NCBI RefSeq assembly: GCF_000003855.2
Contig: NW_003101670.1
Location: forward strand, 1,409,705 to 1,473,704
Direction: 5' to 3'
Length of the DNA: 64,000 bases
From: Blastomyces gilchristii SLH14081
Lineage: Eukaryota > Ascomycota > Eurotiomycetes > Onygenales > Ajellomycetaceae
Shown here piece by piece: positions 22,640 to 35,637 of the stretch; position 1 is the stretch's first letter, and the number at the start of each line of letters is the position of its first letter. The position numbers and the translations under genes are program-made. The notes beneath the pieces are model-generated. The model made no database searches. It was given only the letters and a program-made list of their open reading frames with translations, and was not told the DNA's origin.

Positions 22640-25600
22640 GAACACCCTTGTTTAGATGCTTGCCTAGGCAGAATGTATCTTATTTCCTTTGTCATTCTGT
22701 AGCTGTGGAGGATAAATTCGAATTGAATCCAAACCTCTTGAAGTTCAACCACCATCATCAAGCGGTATTCAGTGAGTGCGTGTGGCACCTTAAATGTTTG
22801 ATCTGGCTGTCAAACTTAAAGCCACGGGTTTAAATAAAATGAAGTTAACAAGACACACATTTGAAAAACATGTGATGATATGTCAGATAGAATGTGATTG
22901 TACGGAGGATCCTATCAAAAAATTTTAAGCTAGCTCTAGTTAAGCTGTGCTGTAGTTGGTTTTCAGGCGCCACAGGCATTAACCTCCCTGGTTAAGAGAG
23001 GATAGTTACAACTTTCAATTCTTAGTGCTAATCAACATCCTCTGTAAAAAAATAACAAACACTGTCATCATATCAGCTTGTGATTTTCATCGATTGGATT
23101 TGGAACTGACCAAACCCACAGAATGAAATAATTAAGTGCCTAGCATGAGCGCCTGTGCTGTCTGTCCTATAGACTTGGCACGATGAAAAGCAGAGTAATT
23201 GTCATATGGGCAAAATGTAACGCTATGAAACATCCCTACGGAGTACTCTGAACGGAGTAGTCTAACATTGAACGGTGGTTGTGTTCAATTAGGCCCCGGC
23301 GCAACTTAGTTAGCGTAGCAGCTAAGCGCCGCCACTCGCGCTATTAACTAGCGCGCCTTGACCCTGAATCAACATCAGTTCAACACTCAAGAGCCCCCCC
23401 CATTGAGAATCCCAACAGCGAGGAACATTGAGTAGAATAAAGTATGCTTTGAAAAGAAAAGTTATTTCCAACCGACTCAGTATTTTCCAGGTGAGTATAC
23501 GAATGTTTGGCCAGATTTTCCATTCCGATGCTAATATATCTCCGGGCAGACAAAGAGTAGAACCAATTCATATGAACATGGCGGCCCTCCGCAAGCCCAA
23601 GCGATACTACGAGATATCTAAATTATCTACCTTTTATCCAATTATTCTTTGCTCAAAATCCTCACAGCATGCGTCTGAAAGACGCCAAATCTCCATTCCC
23701 AAGGAACACATCCCATCCCGAAGACAACACCTTGAATCGAAGCCAAATGAATCAACAAAAAGTCTCTCCACCGACTTTTGTCGCTCATATATGCTAGAGA
23801 AACTATGAAGAATCAAAGAAATAACAAAGAAGAACGCCCTCGATGAGATTAACAGGAGCGGTGAGGCCCTCTGCTTCCACTACCCTGTTCTGCATCCGCA
23901 CGCACGTACGTACATACGTAATGTACATACAGTACATACAGTACGCATGCGAATGTGCATGCGCATAGGCGTTACGTCAATTTATCTAGACAGCCACTTC
24001 CTCGCGCGACCCCCTGATTTCCTTTTTTTTCTCCCCTGCCCTGTCTTCTACCTGCATAAGCCCAATCGAATTCGAGATGGCGATCTTAGTCGTGTTATCT
24101 CCAGGATATCCTTCACACCGTGCATCTGGATATATATAATCCATGCAGCAGATCAGCCCTGGCAGGCGCTGACGGCAAAAGGCAAAACCCACGGAAAACA
24201 AAATAAATAAAAAATAATAGAAAATAAACGTGGGTATGGAATATGCGAAGCTCACCACCCAATTCGCAACATCCAGACAGGGCGAACGCGGCAGCCACCA
24301 AATACCAAATAGTTTGGTACTAGGTTCAACCAAGGATACTGACTTGCCTGCTCCATCTCAAACGGGCCCCGACAGAAATGAGCGAACTGTTGAAAGAAAA
24401 TTCCTTTACACACGTGCCATATTGGACAAGATACTACCCCTCCTACTGACCTAGCCCTTATCCATCGCGCAGCGATGTACCGAAGTCTGAAAACGGTGAA
24501 CAGTCGAAAAAGCAATGCAGCAAGCGCGCGGCCTGTCTAGTTGAACCTCTCTCTACTTTCCCGGTCCGCCTGTGGCCATCCGCACGTGCATAATTGATTA
24601 AATCGGGAGACTCTTTTTGACGGATGCGCTCTTCTTTTTTCATGTCCGAACCCCTACCGATTCATGATGCTCCCCGCCTGGGAACTGGCCGGGCACGTGC
24701 AGTGCCTTTGCCGTTTTTCTTTTTATCTATTAATAATGGGTTTGGACTCGGGGAGGGAGTCTCCCCGCAGTGTAGGAGATAACCAGAAATGATTTTTTTT
24801 TTTTTTTTTTCGAACTCGAGTACTGTAGTCTCGGTGGAGCAGGAAAGGGAGAGGTCGACCTGCCCTTCGTCTCTTCGTTCCTGAGCTGCGGATACTTGTG
24901 AACGATCACGGGAAAGATGTACTGTACTGTACTTCGGATGTATGTTCATGTGCAGGTCAAGGGCGCATGCAATATATTCTCCGCCGGACACGCAGTCGAC
25001 TCGGGAGAAGAGAGCTGATGGTCAACCTACGGACGTGAGAGTTAGCCCATCTATACACACCACCCCCTTCCACGATGGGTCATGGGTGTTCGTGTTCCAT
25101 CAAAAATGATAACCTACAGACATAAACGCCCAGCTCAACCAGACCGAAACCCGAAACTCATCACGGCTCCAAATACCAAAACATCTTCTTTGAGAATTTA
25201 TAACTATGGCCGCGCCATTAGCTAATCCTCTCAAGAAGTCCCGTGAAGAACTCCCGCCCGGCAAATGGGGGCCGTAGAGCTATTAATATTTCATCGTCGG
25301 CATTTGTTAAAAAAAAAAAAAAAAGGCTCCCTCCGCCCGCGGTTTCTCGTGGCACTACTCCCCGGTTATTGAAAAACGCTCTCATCTTTGGGGAACAGTC
25401 ATGACTCTTCAGGCTCTCTGCCGCATTGTATCCGAATCTGTCTATCTCCTCTTCCTCTGCTTCTACTTCTTCTACTCATATTCCACCACCAACTGCCGTC
25501 CTTTCTCTCCTGGCTTCAATTTATATCAACTTCTTCTCATTAAAACTTTTCCCATGCAAAAGTCTGCATATCTGATAACGTTCGAATTGCTAATAACCCT

Positions 25601-26536
25601 TGCGCGTATGCGTGTGTGTATGTGGGTGGTTAGCGGGCCAGGAACGCGGTCATACATATACAACTGACAGCTACAGGATACAGACTACCTACATTCCGGC
25701 GTGCGAAGTGAATCTGGGACGGGCCTTACTGGTGGGTATTTTTTTTTTAATCTCTACGAGGCTGTCTGAGAAAGTAACTACGGAGTAAGGGGGGAATCTT
25801 ATTATTAGTGCGGACTACTCCGTACTCCAGCTGCACATGCAGTCTGGTGGTGGGTGGTGGGCTGAGAAAGCAAAGACATGAAAATTAAAAAACTAAACCC
25901 AAGAAAATGCTCTGCATGATGAAAAAAAAAAAAATGTGATTGGACCCCAATTCAATTGGGGGCCACCATCTTCGCTTTTTTTAGCCAGCCTTGTTTGGCT
26001 GAGAGGGAAAGGAAGCACCTTTTGACTAAACGAATCAAGAAATGGTTTGAAATTATGGGATTTATATCCATATTCCTCTTTGAGTATAGAATTTGGTATA
26101 TCATTTTCGATTTCTTATTTCATACTTCGTACTTGCGGGGTAAGAGATAAGGGGGAGGGGGATAGGGCATGGTTTTGAAGATTTACATGGTAGCTAGTCG
26201 AGTGCTCTGTAGTCTTGGTTTAGGATGAACAGTCCTACCCACTACCAGCCTATGAGATTGAGATGTTTTGAGTGTGATATTGTTGGCCAAAATAAAAACT
26301 AAAAATAAAACTAAAAAATCAGCCCATCATCTTTTTAGATGAGTACAGATAGCCCCGCTGTTCCATCCTGCTACCGTTGCTGCTGTTACTGTTCCCGTTG
26401 ATATTTCTTTTGAAGCAATTGGATCAACCTCTTCATTCTCGTACGATCGAATCCAACCACAGCAGTGCAACATACCTTGTGTCCACCCTATTGATCCCCA
26501 GGGTGTAACGGCATATGTGTAGATGGGGTATATCGT

Positions 26537-26568
<32 letters not shown>

Positions 26569-26973
26569 CTGGGCAACCAGAAACACCACCAAAAATAAAT
26601 AGATTCTTCAGGACCTTCACGTGTGTGGGGGTTGGTGTGTTGAAAGCAGGGTGGGTTAGGCTCGTGTGACCAGTCCGGACCGTTATATTCTGTGCTACAT
26701 TGCATATCACACTCTTTCCTAGGGGGAAAACGCTAAAGGGAGTGAGTTAGGTGGGGAAGAGTTAGAGAGGGAAGCGTTTGTTAGGTTACCCTATCCTGAC
26801 TTGCACAGTGTTGTGTGTGCACAAGCAACGGCTGGGGAGAGTTCAGCGGTTGGTGATGGGAAGGACAGAGGCTTCCTATTAGATTTCTTTTTTCCTGGGT
26901 GCACGTTGAACAGCCGCCAAGTGTAACTCACATCTGGGTTGGGAGATGGCAACGATGAGAATCTACGCTGTAG

Positions 26974-27005
26974 GGAGGAGGAGGAGGAGGAGGAGGAGGA
27001 GGAGG
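26974..27005. repeat. (AGG)n microsatellite
   Basis: Ten or more uninterrupted AGG units. Confidence 0.9.
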
Positions 27006-27661
27006 GGTTCGAGTCAGGACAGCAAACCATTTTCCCTTCCGACGCTTATTATTGCGCCTTGATGATCTAGTTTTTCTTCAGGGGTGGTCCAAAATATCGT
27101 GGCGCCAGCCCACTGGACCTCAGAAAATGAAAATCTCAGCGAGGTGAAATAATCCTGGCTCGCTTGAAAGTTTAAAAACCTCGAACAATCGACGGGTAGA
27201 GTCAATTTCCATGGGTTCGTAGATTTCCTGCAGGCCAACATTGGTCCAAACCAAACCAAACCCACCAAAGTTGCAGTAGTGGCTGGATTATTTGAAGAGT
27301 TGGCCTGACACTTGAGGAACGCTTTAAGCTCCCCGCGTTTGCTAAATGGGCCGAGAGGGTGCAGTAAACTATGAAATTCACTTTTGTTTGTATGTATCCT
27401 GTGGAGTTTTTGGGGCGTCTCCGGTCAGTGGTGCATTGACCTCGGAATGGATGCATTAGATGTACGGAGTACTTCGTCCTGAACAAAACGGGGCCAGTTC
27501 GCCGTCTCGTTGAATGAAGACACAAAAGGTGCTCGACTCGAATTCACGACGGTATTGGACGGCGCGGAGTGCAGCAGTAGGGTATTCATGACGCAAACAA
27601 TAGTCATTGGTGGGTAGCAATGGCATCAACCGTTGGCATCACTAGCATATTGTGAAAACCC

Positions 27662-27662
<1 letters not shown>

Positions 27663-27719
<57 letters not shown>

Positions 27720-27776
27720 AGAAATGAAAAAAAGGAAAAGAAAAGAAAAGAAAAGAAAAGAAAAGAAAAGAAAAGA
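27663..27776. repeat. 55-base poly(A) followed by (AAAAG)n
   Basis: An uninterrupted A-run from 27663 to 27717, then A-rich spacer and about eight AAAAG units. It could be the tail of a non-LTR element, but no coding sequence stands beside it. Confidence 0.9.
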
Positions 27777-28919
27777 GAATGAAAAGGGAAAGGAAAATAG
27801 TTACTCCCTTGCACACCACACCACATATCTGTTGTGGATGTTCCATTCGGAGCTCCCCTCCCCCACTCACTTGCGATACACGATATCGTGAGAACCCCGA
27901 GGAAAGGAAGCACGGCATAATCGTACATAGTTGGGCCGTTTTTCGGTGCTCTTGAATAAAAGCTTGACCTAGAACCGCTTGTCCTCCTCTCTTTCTCAGT
28001 TCTTATCAGGGATAGCCACAAACCCGTTGAAACCCGGCAGAGGCACACTTCAAAGGAGTAACTTATGAAGAACGGGCAGTCAGCGCGCTAGTTGTTGACC
28101 ATTTAACCAGCCACAAATGTGATCGAATTGAAGTCCGCGAGCCTGAATAGGAAAGCTGATTCTGAAAAATATGACTTACTGCGTAGATGCTACGTCGTTA
28201 TAGCGCCAGCATGAGAACCTAATTATTCCGAACCAGTCGATGGCATGAAGTTTAAAGGAGCACTAAAAATTCATTCAAACGCATCTATAGCCTAACCGGC
28301 ATCAGCCAACAACGCAGTGCTCTCTGCTCTCCTCTGAGTTCCTCCGGATCGAGATCTGGAATTCCATTTTCTTTTCCATTCAACGCTCGAGTGCTTGCCG
28401 GACATCTCACCCGACGCGCCAATACTCAGGCATTTCCTACATCTGAAAATGTCACAGGAAAAAGCAAAGAAACAACAACAGGCCAGTGCAACACAGGACA
28501 CTTGACTTGGTTCTCCCCATCACTGCCATTATTCAGCAGCATTTTTGGGTCCTCTGACCACGGGTATTTGCTGGTGGCTTGTTGGGCAGGGCTTGGGTCC
28601 AGATGAAAGGGACAGGTGATGGTGGTGCAGGAACTGTTCTCTTTTGACGCCTGAACTTCAGATTGAGAGAGCAGACTCCGTTTTATTATTCGTTTTCCAG
28701 ACAGAGGCCAAAGTCTTCGATCCATGCAGATACACGTACATGTACATGTACATGTATGTACATACATTCAGCGGTACGAGCACTGTGCAGATTTACCTTA
28801 CGGATCGTATGTTGGCGTGAGTTCCAGCCTGGTATAAAAGGAATATGCTCTGAGGGTGCGAGGCAATGCTGTATAACCCCCCCCCCTGGGCTATCCGTAA
28901 ATCGGCGAGACAGTTGATT

Positions 28920-28953
<34 letters not shown>

Positions 28954-29923
28954 TCATCATCATCATCATCATCACATCACCATCCTAATAATCTGGAAAC
29001 GAAGCCTGATGTTTAGATTGCAGAAAGAGAGGTTTCAGCAGCTTTTCATTTCTGAACTGCCTTCACCAATAATAACAATAAGTAGGATGTTGGTTGGTCT
29101 GTTTAGGGTATTTGCGCTGGGCCGCCCACTAGGGCCAGTTAGTCAGTCTTAGTAGTGACTCTTAGAGTCTTTAGTGAAGAAGCGTGAGTTAAGGTTGTTT
29201 GCCAAAATAATAGTCTCCGTCCGGCTCGGGCCTCCACCAAGCCCACCCAGCGGCTAGGGGCCCCCACCCCCCAAACTTCAAAGAGAGGCGGAACTCCAGG
29301 GCAGCCAACCGCCAGCTCCCGGGGGCGTTATTGGCCTGGTCGTGCGGGCCCACTCGCCAAAACACACCCGGAACCAGATGGCACGGCGGCTGCCAAGTTG
29401 CCAACTTGCTGGGGCTGCACTGCCGCAGTACCGCTGCAGCGTGTGATCTTAGCGGCCGAGTCCCCGGCTAGGGCTCCCCACTTGGGGCTAGTGTGGGGAG
29501 GGAGGGACCTCGTCCCATCATCTAATCTGACATTCTGTACAGAGTACGCAACGATTCTCTTCGTTGCCAATAATGAATGGCCCTCCCCCGCCGCCCAGCC
29601 CGCTCGACTTGGCTCTCAACTGCTAGTTTACTAGCTACTGTAGCTATCACGGATGCATCTCATATCGGACCAGAATTCTCCTTGCTGACCCGGGACTGCT
29701 GATCGTGCGACTTTGCCCTCCCAGCACTTGATGCGCAACCGCAACGCACCGGCGCAGCAAGGGAACTCCCGTCCAATGCCAAGACGGACCACTGCATCCC
29801 CAGCAAAGAAGCGAGGGCGAAGGAAACAGCCAAATGCTAAATGCTGGCTTTAATGCCTGTGGTTCGCAGGTTGAGTTGAGAAAGAGACGACTTGTTCTGT
29901 GCTTTCTTAATCCTTAAGCAGTC

Positions 29924-32536
29924 ATGCTCACCACGGCTCTCCGTAATGGCGTAACCGAAAAGGTTACAAAACGCAAGCTGAAGGCCCACTCCGAACACCT
30001 CATGAAGCGCGTCTCGAGAGCTTGTTTGCACTGTCGCCAGCGCAAATCTAGATGCGACTTGTAAGTGGGATGGGAGTTCTCCTTCTCTCTGGAGCTCGTG
30101 TCGAATGGGCATCACCTGTTTCTTCGCCATTCACACAAACCACTCCCCCCCTCTTCCCCCCCGGTCAAGCAGATATATTCGGCCCAGGGGAGATTGTTCT
30201 TTGAGGGCCGGACCCCACCGCTGACTGACTGGTCTTTGGCATATAGGGATAGTAGTGGAAGCCCAGGAACTCCGCCTTGTCAGCGGTGTCTGCGAGACCA
30301 TCGTGAATGCGTTCTGGGTAGCTCTAACAGAGGAGGGCGGCGTATTCGCAAGCCAAAAACTACCAATATTGAGATGAATTCAAATTCCTCCCCCACCAAA
30401 GTGCTGCAACTGCCTCCGACCGGCGTCTCTGGTCCTTCAGAACCCCATTCGTTCCCGCAGCCTTATCCGCCAGATCACTATGGACGATCCGATCCACCCA
30501 CCACTTCCACTATCAATATCGACGACGACGATGATTCCGCCTCAACTACGGACAGCGCAATCGGATCCGTTCCACGGAACCCGTCTGACGCATGGCAGTG
30601 TCTGACAAATGTTGCCAAGCGAGGGTCAGAAAGCGCAAACCTCGATAAAACCGGAGATCATTATTCAGAGTCGAAAAGACGTACTAGACTAACTGGTGTT
30701 GAAGATGAGGACCCTGAGCCGGGAATCAAGGCATATCGCCTTATCAAGAACAGGTCCCTCACCCGTGAAACTGTTTCCCAGCTTGTGACGCGTTACGCGG
30801 AAAATTTCCATCCTTATCTTCCCCTTGTTCCACGAAAATACTTTGATCCAGCTGCTCTAGAATCATTTGCGTCACAGGAAAAGCATCTGCTTACCGCAGT
30901 CCTTACCATCGCCTCAAAGGACCTTGTCGAAACCCCGCAGGTTCATGAGGTTTGCTCCAAGTATATGCATGAACTAATATCTGGCATTGCCGCTGGAACA
31001 GATTGCGATGTTGAGGCGGTTGAAGCATTGCTGATCCTCGCCGAATGGGAACCACAAGGCCTACGGCCGAAAATTGAAGCCGTGGGGCGAGGAGAGGAAG
31101 ATAGGGCAGCGTGGATGCACGTGGGACTAGCTCTACGCTCGGGATATTTCCTTGGGCTTGATCGGACTTCTTTCAGAAGTGATCCCGCCAACGACGCGCA
31201 GGTCGACGGACGGAAGCGACTGGCATGGACTAGCTGCTATATTTCGGATCGATTGATATCCGTTCGCATCGGACGAGCATTTTGGTCGCGGGGCCCTGGC
31301 CCAATGACGGGACTTGTTAGCAAAGACTTTCCGTCTCTACAACCTCTCACTTCAGATGATGAAGACTACGCCAAGATCTTCCAAGCGCTGTTGGACCTCA
31401 CACAGTTGTACGGAAACGTTCACGATGTCCTCTACTCAGGAATGCGCACGAGCAGTCAAATGATGTTGATGGGAGATTACGTGAAATACGTCGACGACTT
31501 TCGAAATGCACTTGACCGCTGGAATCGGAATTGGGGCACATTAACCTGTATGTCCAACCATTCAAGCCTACTCGCGGATCCCTTGCTTTCTTAGCAAAGA
31601 AATCAGCTAATACAAAAATCCCATAGGCTCTCAACACATCAAGGTGACCCTACAGATGTCTTACGAATATCTGAGGCTATACACAAACGCTTTTGCGTTC
31701 CAAGCGGCAATTTCCCAAGCACTCACCTCCAAACCCAAGGGAGATGCTCCAAGTCACAGAGAGCACCTACGGGCAGCATTTAGCAACGTTGCATCTATGC
31801 AGGATGCCCGTTTTATATACGCATCAGTTGATGCCGCGAAATCATACCTCACAATTCTGAATAACTATGTTGATCCCGAGAAACATTTACATTTCATGCC
31901 TCTTAGATATTATCTGTAAGTTTACCTTTCTTCATCAATTGGTTCTTTGGGTACTATCCCTTAACTAATACCGTTTTGAATAATAGATATAGCATTTATG
32001 CCGCTGTATTCCTATACAAGGTAATAATGGCTTGCCCCAATCCTTGCATTCTTAGATCTGGTTCGTTAACGTGTCTCCATTAGGCCCGCTCATTTGGAGT
32101 AATGAACCCTCCTGAGGAGCAAGCTGTGCGACATTTGATAAACCTTACGACAGACAGACTTCATAGAGCGAGTGCAGGGCCCGACGACATCGGCTCCCGC
32201 TATGCTCGGCTACTCGAGCTTCTCTGGAAACCCAAGTCATCGTCCTCATCGTCATCTAACACCCACGAGACGCTGCGCAAGGACGGAAATATCCCGACAG
32301 GAACAGTCCCAAGTAGACTTCCAGAGCAGACATATATGCAATATTCACCAATGAACGATTTCTCCTGGTTGGATCTAGAGGCTGTCGGTGACTATGTCTC
32401 TGGATATCCAATCGGGAATCCCAACCTTCTCGGCATGAATTCATTTCCACATCATAATCCATTCCCGGTAACCTCAGAGACGATTTGGCCTGTTCAAAAC
32501 TGGCCGGTTGATCTTAACGGTAACTTATTATTTTGA
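29924..32536 (+). CDS. Zn(II)2Cys6 fungal transcription factor
   Basis: Five exons (29924-30060, 30247-31547, 31627-31915, 31987-32020, 32084-32536) give 737 residues in frame. The binuclear cluster is split by intron 1: C34-x2-C37-x6-C44, then C57-x2-C60-x6-C67, with the basic RQRKSR loop before and RGGRRIRK after it. A Ser/Pro-rich, Asp-rich linker follows, then the fungal-specific middle homology region (LTAVLTIASKDL, AAWMHVGLALRSGYFLGLD, RKRLAWTSCYISDRLISVRIG). The C-terminus is Ser-rich and aromatic (SWLDLEAVGDY). It is a nuclear DNA-binding regulator. The target is unknown, but the SDR 350 bp downstream on the same strand is a natural candidate. The ATG is the first in frame ahead of the cluster. 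Confidence 0.9.
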
Positions 32537-32885
32537 GCCCTGGCTATTTTTATTTTTATTTTTTGTTTTGTCATCTGGAGGCATTTTGCCCGAGACTTGC
32601 TTATTCTGAATAAATTAAGTTGGTTACATAAGGCGCATGCCACAGCCTCCGCCGCCTGAGTTTCCTCTTTGGGAACATTGCGGGGTCGGCAATATGGGGA
32701 AGCTTTGTACTGATGCTCGTACGTCACGATAGCCGGGACTTCACACAAAACAGCTTATTGAAGCCCGACCATGATGAGACGCACTACGATTTGTTTGCCA
32801 TGCGTACTCCTACCAAACACTTGCAAACACCAAATAAGTGGGTAAATACTCCCATCTATACTTGACCCAATCAACCCTCGAAATA
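32537..32885. other. Intergenic space between regulator and SDR
   Basis: About 350 bp; T-rich 3' end of the regulator, then the SDR promoter. No gene seen. Confidence 0.5.
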
Positions 32886-33874
32886 ATGGCCTCCTTTAAT
32901 GAAGTTGAAGGCCGTCTGGCACTCATCACTGGAGCTTCTTCGGGGTTAGTAGATTCCTCGCTAAGCTCCAAATCGCTTTCAATGATAACGCGCCGTCCAC
33001 GAACACAACTATTATACTGACGCGACAGCACTCTTTCGGTTTCAGCATAGGCGCAGCATGTGCTCGTAGACTTGCCACAGGGGGCGTGCATCTCGCCCTC
33101 ACCTACTCCAAAAACCTCGACGGCATGAGCGCCGTGTACCACTCCATCAAACAGCAAGGGTTCCAATCAGCAGGATCACCCCTACGCATTTCCATGCACC
33201 AAGTTGACGTTGCCGTCCCCGAACAGATCAGCCTCATGTTCCAGGAGATTGAACAGGCGCACAACCAACTCCCGGACATCCTGGTGTCGAACGCCGGATA
33301 CGGCAAGCGCATTCCGCAAATATGGGATATTTCGTTGGAGGAGTTTGATCACACGATCAATGTTAATTTGCGGGCGTCATTTATTTTGGTGAAGGGGGTG
33401 GTGGAGCGGATGAAGGAGCAGCGATGGGGACGGATTGTGTTTATGTCTTCCATAGCAGGATATGGAGGGGGCATTAACGGGTGTCGTATGTTTGCCCCAG
33501 TTGTACCCACCCCGACTTACTTTGTGATCGTAATGTGTTTTCTTGTAAAAAATGATGTTTGGTCCCTTTTTTCTAACCATCTCACCACGAAAAATACAAT
33601 AGACTACGCTGCCTCCAAGGGTGGCTTGACAGGTATGATGAAGAATCTCTCCACCCGTCTTGCCGAATACAATATCAGCGTCAACGACGTTGCACCCGCT
33701 ATGATTGGTGAAACGGGCATGATACCCAATGCCCAGGCCATTCCGGAAGTTGCAGCGGGCATCCCGCTGGGCCGATTGGGAACGCCAGAGGAGGTTGCAA
33801 ATGTGGTGGAGATGTGTGTGGTGACGGGTTATTTGACGGGGCAGAGCGTGTTGTTGGCTGGGGGGTTGAAGTGA
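32886..33874 (+). CDS. Short-chain dehydrogenase/reductase (FabG-like)
   Basis: Three exons (32886-32944, 33046-33485, 33603-33874) make 256 residues, the classical SDR length. Seen are the Rossmann motif TGASSGIG (residues 15-22, split by intron 1), the LVSNAGYG block, Ser in VFMSSIAG, and the catalytic YAASK (Tyr168, Lys172), where intron 2 falls just before Tyr. The C-terminus LTGQSVLLAGGLK matches the PxxxxTGQxLxVDGG end of FabG-type enzymes. It catalyses an NAD(P)H-linked carbonyl/alcohol interconversion; the substrate cannot be read. Neighbours are the Zn2Cys6 regulator upstream and a polyol-type dehydrogenase converging downstream. Confidence 0.9.
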
Positions 33875-34259
33875 ACTGTTTTGGAAGAATAATCTTTGAC
33901 TTTAGTCTTGTTTTTCACGTTTTATCGTTTACCATGTTATAAAGTTGAGCGAATGGGTTTGATGATCAGGTATATATGTTCATTTATGGGAGACTGTTAG
34001 TATTTGATATTTTATTTCCGTCTTATTTCGTTGCGCATGCAGAAACAACCGCATTCAATGGAACATTAGAAGAAACCCTTTATCATTGGTACATTACTAG
34101 ATATTCCATTCCCGTGTTCATATACTGCGTAGTCTAGGCAACATTTCAAATCCAAAAATGTTAAAAAGGGTTTCCGTCCGGTTACAAGTAGCTCATACGT
34201 AAATTTATAGCCCACAAGTAATGCGTTCGCCCCATCAAGAGAACCTCCTGGCCAGCTAA
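33875..34259. other. Convergent 3' intergenic space
   Basis: 385 bp between the stop codons of the SDR (+) and the zinc dehydrogenase (-). AT-rich; no gene or clear repeat. Confidence 0.5.
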
Positions 34260-35637
34260 CTACCTCCCACAGCCTTCCTCCTCCTCCTCCTGCTGCTGCT
34301 GCCCAGAAAGAACTATAACCTTAACAACCGGCTTCCCCTCCTTATCCACCCCCTTCGCCGCTAACTCAAATGCTCTAACCCCATCTTCCAACCGCACAAA
34401 ATGCGTCGCTACCTTCTCTGCTACCCCCTGAAATTCCTCACTGCCCATCAAGGTCACCGCCTCCGGATACGCCCGTTCGGCATACCGAAACACACCAATA
34501 AGATCAACCTCCCGCAACGCAGCTGCGGACAAGGGTATGCTAGGCCGCTGCTCCCCGCCCATACCAATTTGCACAACCGCCCCGCCAGGCCCCGTGGCAT
34601 AGATGCCCATGCGGATGCAGCTCGCGACGCCCGTGCAGTCATATGTACGGCTAAAACCGTTGGTGAGAGAAAAGATGGACAGGATCTGCTGGGCGATCTC
34701 ATCTTCGGGCTGTGGTGGGGAAGGGGTGATAGTCGAGGACGGATTTGGCAGTAGATATGTGCGTATCTTCGCGGTGCGGGAGGGGAGGGACGCCGCGATG
34801 CGCAACCTTTCTTCGTCAATGTCCGCGACGACCAGGGTAGTGAAATGCTGTGTTGCGGCAAGGGCGGCGGTGAGGAGGAGGCCGATGGCGCCTGCACCGA
34901 AGACCAATGCGGCTGTCTCCTCTGGGGTCTCAGTCGCGCACAGCGCCCGGCTCACTGAGTCCGGATCGGGGGGGTTTGAACGGCGGATCGCATGCATGCA
35001 TACCGCCAATGGCTCAATCAACGCGCCCTGCACGTCGCTAATGTGCGCAGGTAGTTTATGACATTTGCTGGAGGGATGGTTTGTCAACTCCATCAGCGTG
35101 CCGTCGAGGTGCGGGAAGGTCTTTGCGGAGCTCCTAAAGCGGAGACTACGGCAGATGTTGTAGCGGCCTCCTAGGCAGAGGGAGCAGGATCCGCAGGGTA
35201 AACCAACTTCAAGAGCGACGCGGTCGCCGACCTGGAAGTCATACACGCCCAAGCCGACAGCGGTGACAATTCCGGCTGATTCGTGGCCCAGACAGAGCGG
35301 GGCTCTCACGATGAAGTTTCCATTCCGCCCATGTTGGTAGTAATGCAGGTCTGAGCCACATAGGCCTGTTGCGCGGATGGCGATTTGGAGTTGACCCGGC
35401 TGTGGAGGTGGGGTGTGGCGAGTCTCCTGAGGTGAAAGTTAGCGGATACCGGTTGCTCTTTCTTTTGTGTGTGTGTGAGAGTGTGGGTATGTTTGGTATA
35501 AAGGATGTTTGGTATCAAAGGCCGCAGCCAGTGGAGTAGGACGAAAGCAGTCAAATGAAGTGACGTACTAATCGGAGGTCTTTCGCTCCGTGAAGCACAA
35601 GGGCATGGGAGAGCTGGGAGCTAGTCGGGATAGGCAT
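34260..35637 (-). CDS. Zinc-dependent medium-chain dehydrogenase, sorbitol/xylitol dehydrogenase type
   Basis: Exon 1 35637-35569 (23 codons) and exon 2 35426-34260, joined through a GTACGT donor and CTCAG acceptor, give 411 residues. Catalytic zinc ligands are Cys46 (GLCGSDLHYY) and His71-Glu72 (GHESAG). The structural zinc loop has Cys101, 104, 107 and 115 (PCGSCSLCLGGRYNIC). The cofactor motif GAGAIG is followed by VADID, an acidic end of the second strand that favours NAD over NADP. HYYQHG and the overall pattern fit polyol dehydrogenases that oxidise sorbitol or xylitol to ketoses; exact substrate is inferred. The C-terminus ends in an unusual Gln5/Glu5 tail. Confidence 0.88.

Larger units (their letters stand above)
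22640..29920. other. 7-kb stretch without a convincing gene
   Basis: Only short ORFs of poor coding character. It holds a GC-rich imperfect palindrome at 23298-23357, CA/TAC-rich words at 23900-23960, a poly(T) at about 24790, (TA)n at 26537-26564, (AGG)n at 26974-27005, a 55-base poly(A) at 27663-27717 with (AAAAG)n after it, TACATG repeats near 28735, and an A-run with (AAAAG)n and (ATC)n at 28920-28975. The TACGGAGTA word occurs at 23237, 25779, 25817 and 27463. It may contain long upstream regulatory DNA of the Zn2Cys6 gene. Confidence 0.5.

Noticed and set aside
15800..23400. Complete Starship element
   Set aside because: A captain-like gene is present, but no terminal or target-site repeats could be found by eye and the cargo is at most one gene before Gypsy DNA begins.
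23428..23808. 126-residue plus-strand ORF
   Set aside because: Basic, low-information text without domain, no splice or promoter support.
27005..27020. tRNA B-box-like GGTTCGAGTC
   Set aside because: No A box or acceptor stem upstream; the preceding DNA is the (AGG)n repeat.
27604..28048. Long ORFs through the poly(A)/(AAAAG)n tract
   Set aside because: Poly-Phe and poly-Lys products of simple repeats; no conserved text outside them.
34401..35061. Plus-strand ORFs opposite the zinc dehydrogenase
   Set aside because: Antisense shadows of a well-supported GC-rich coding exon.
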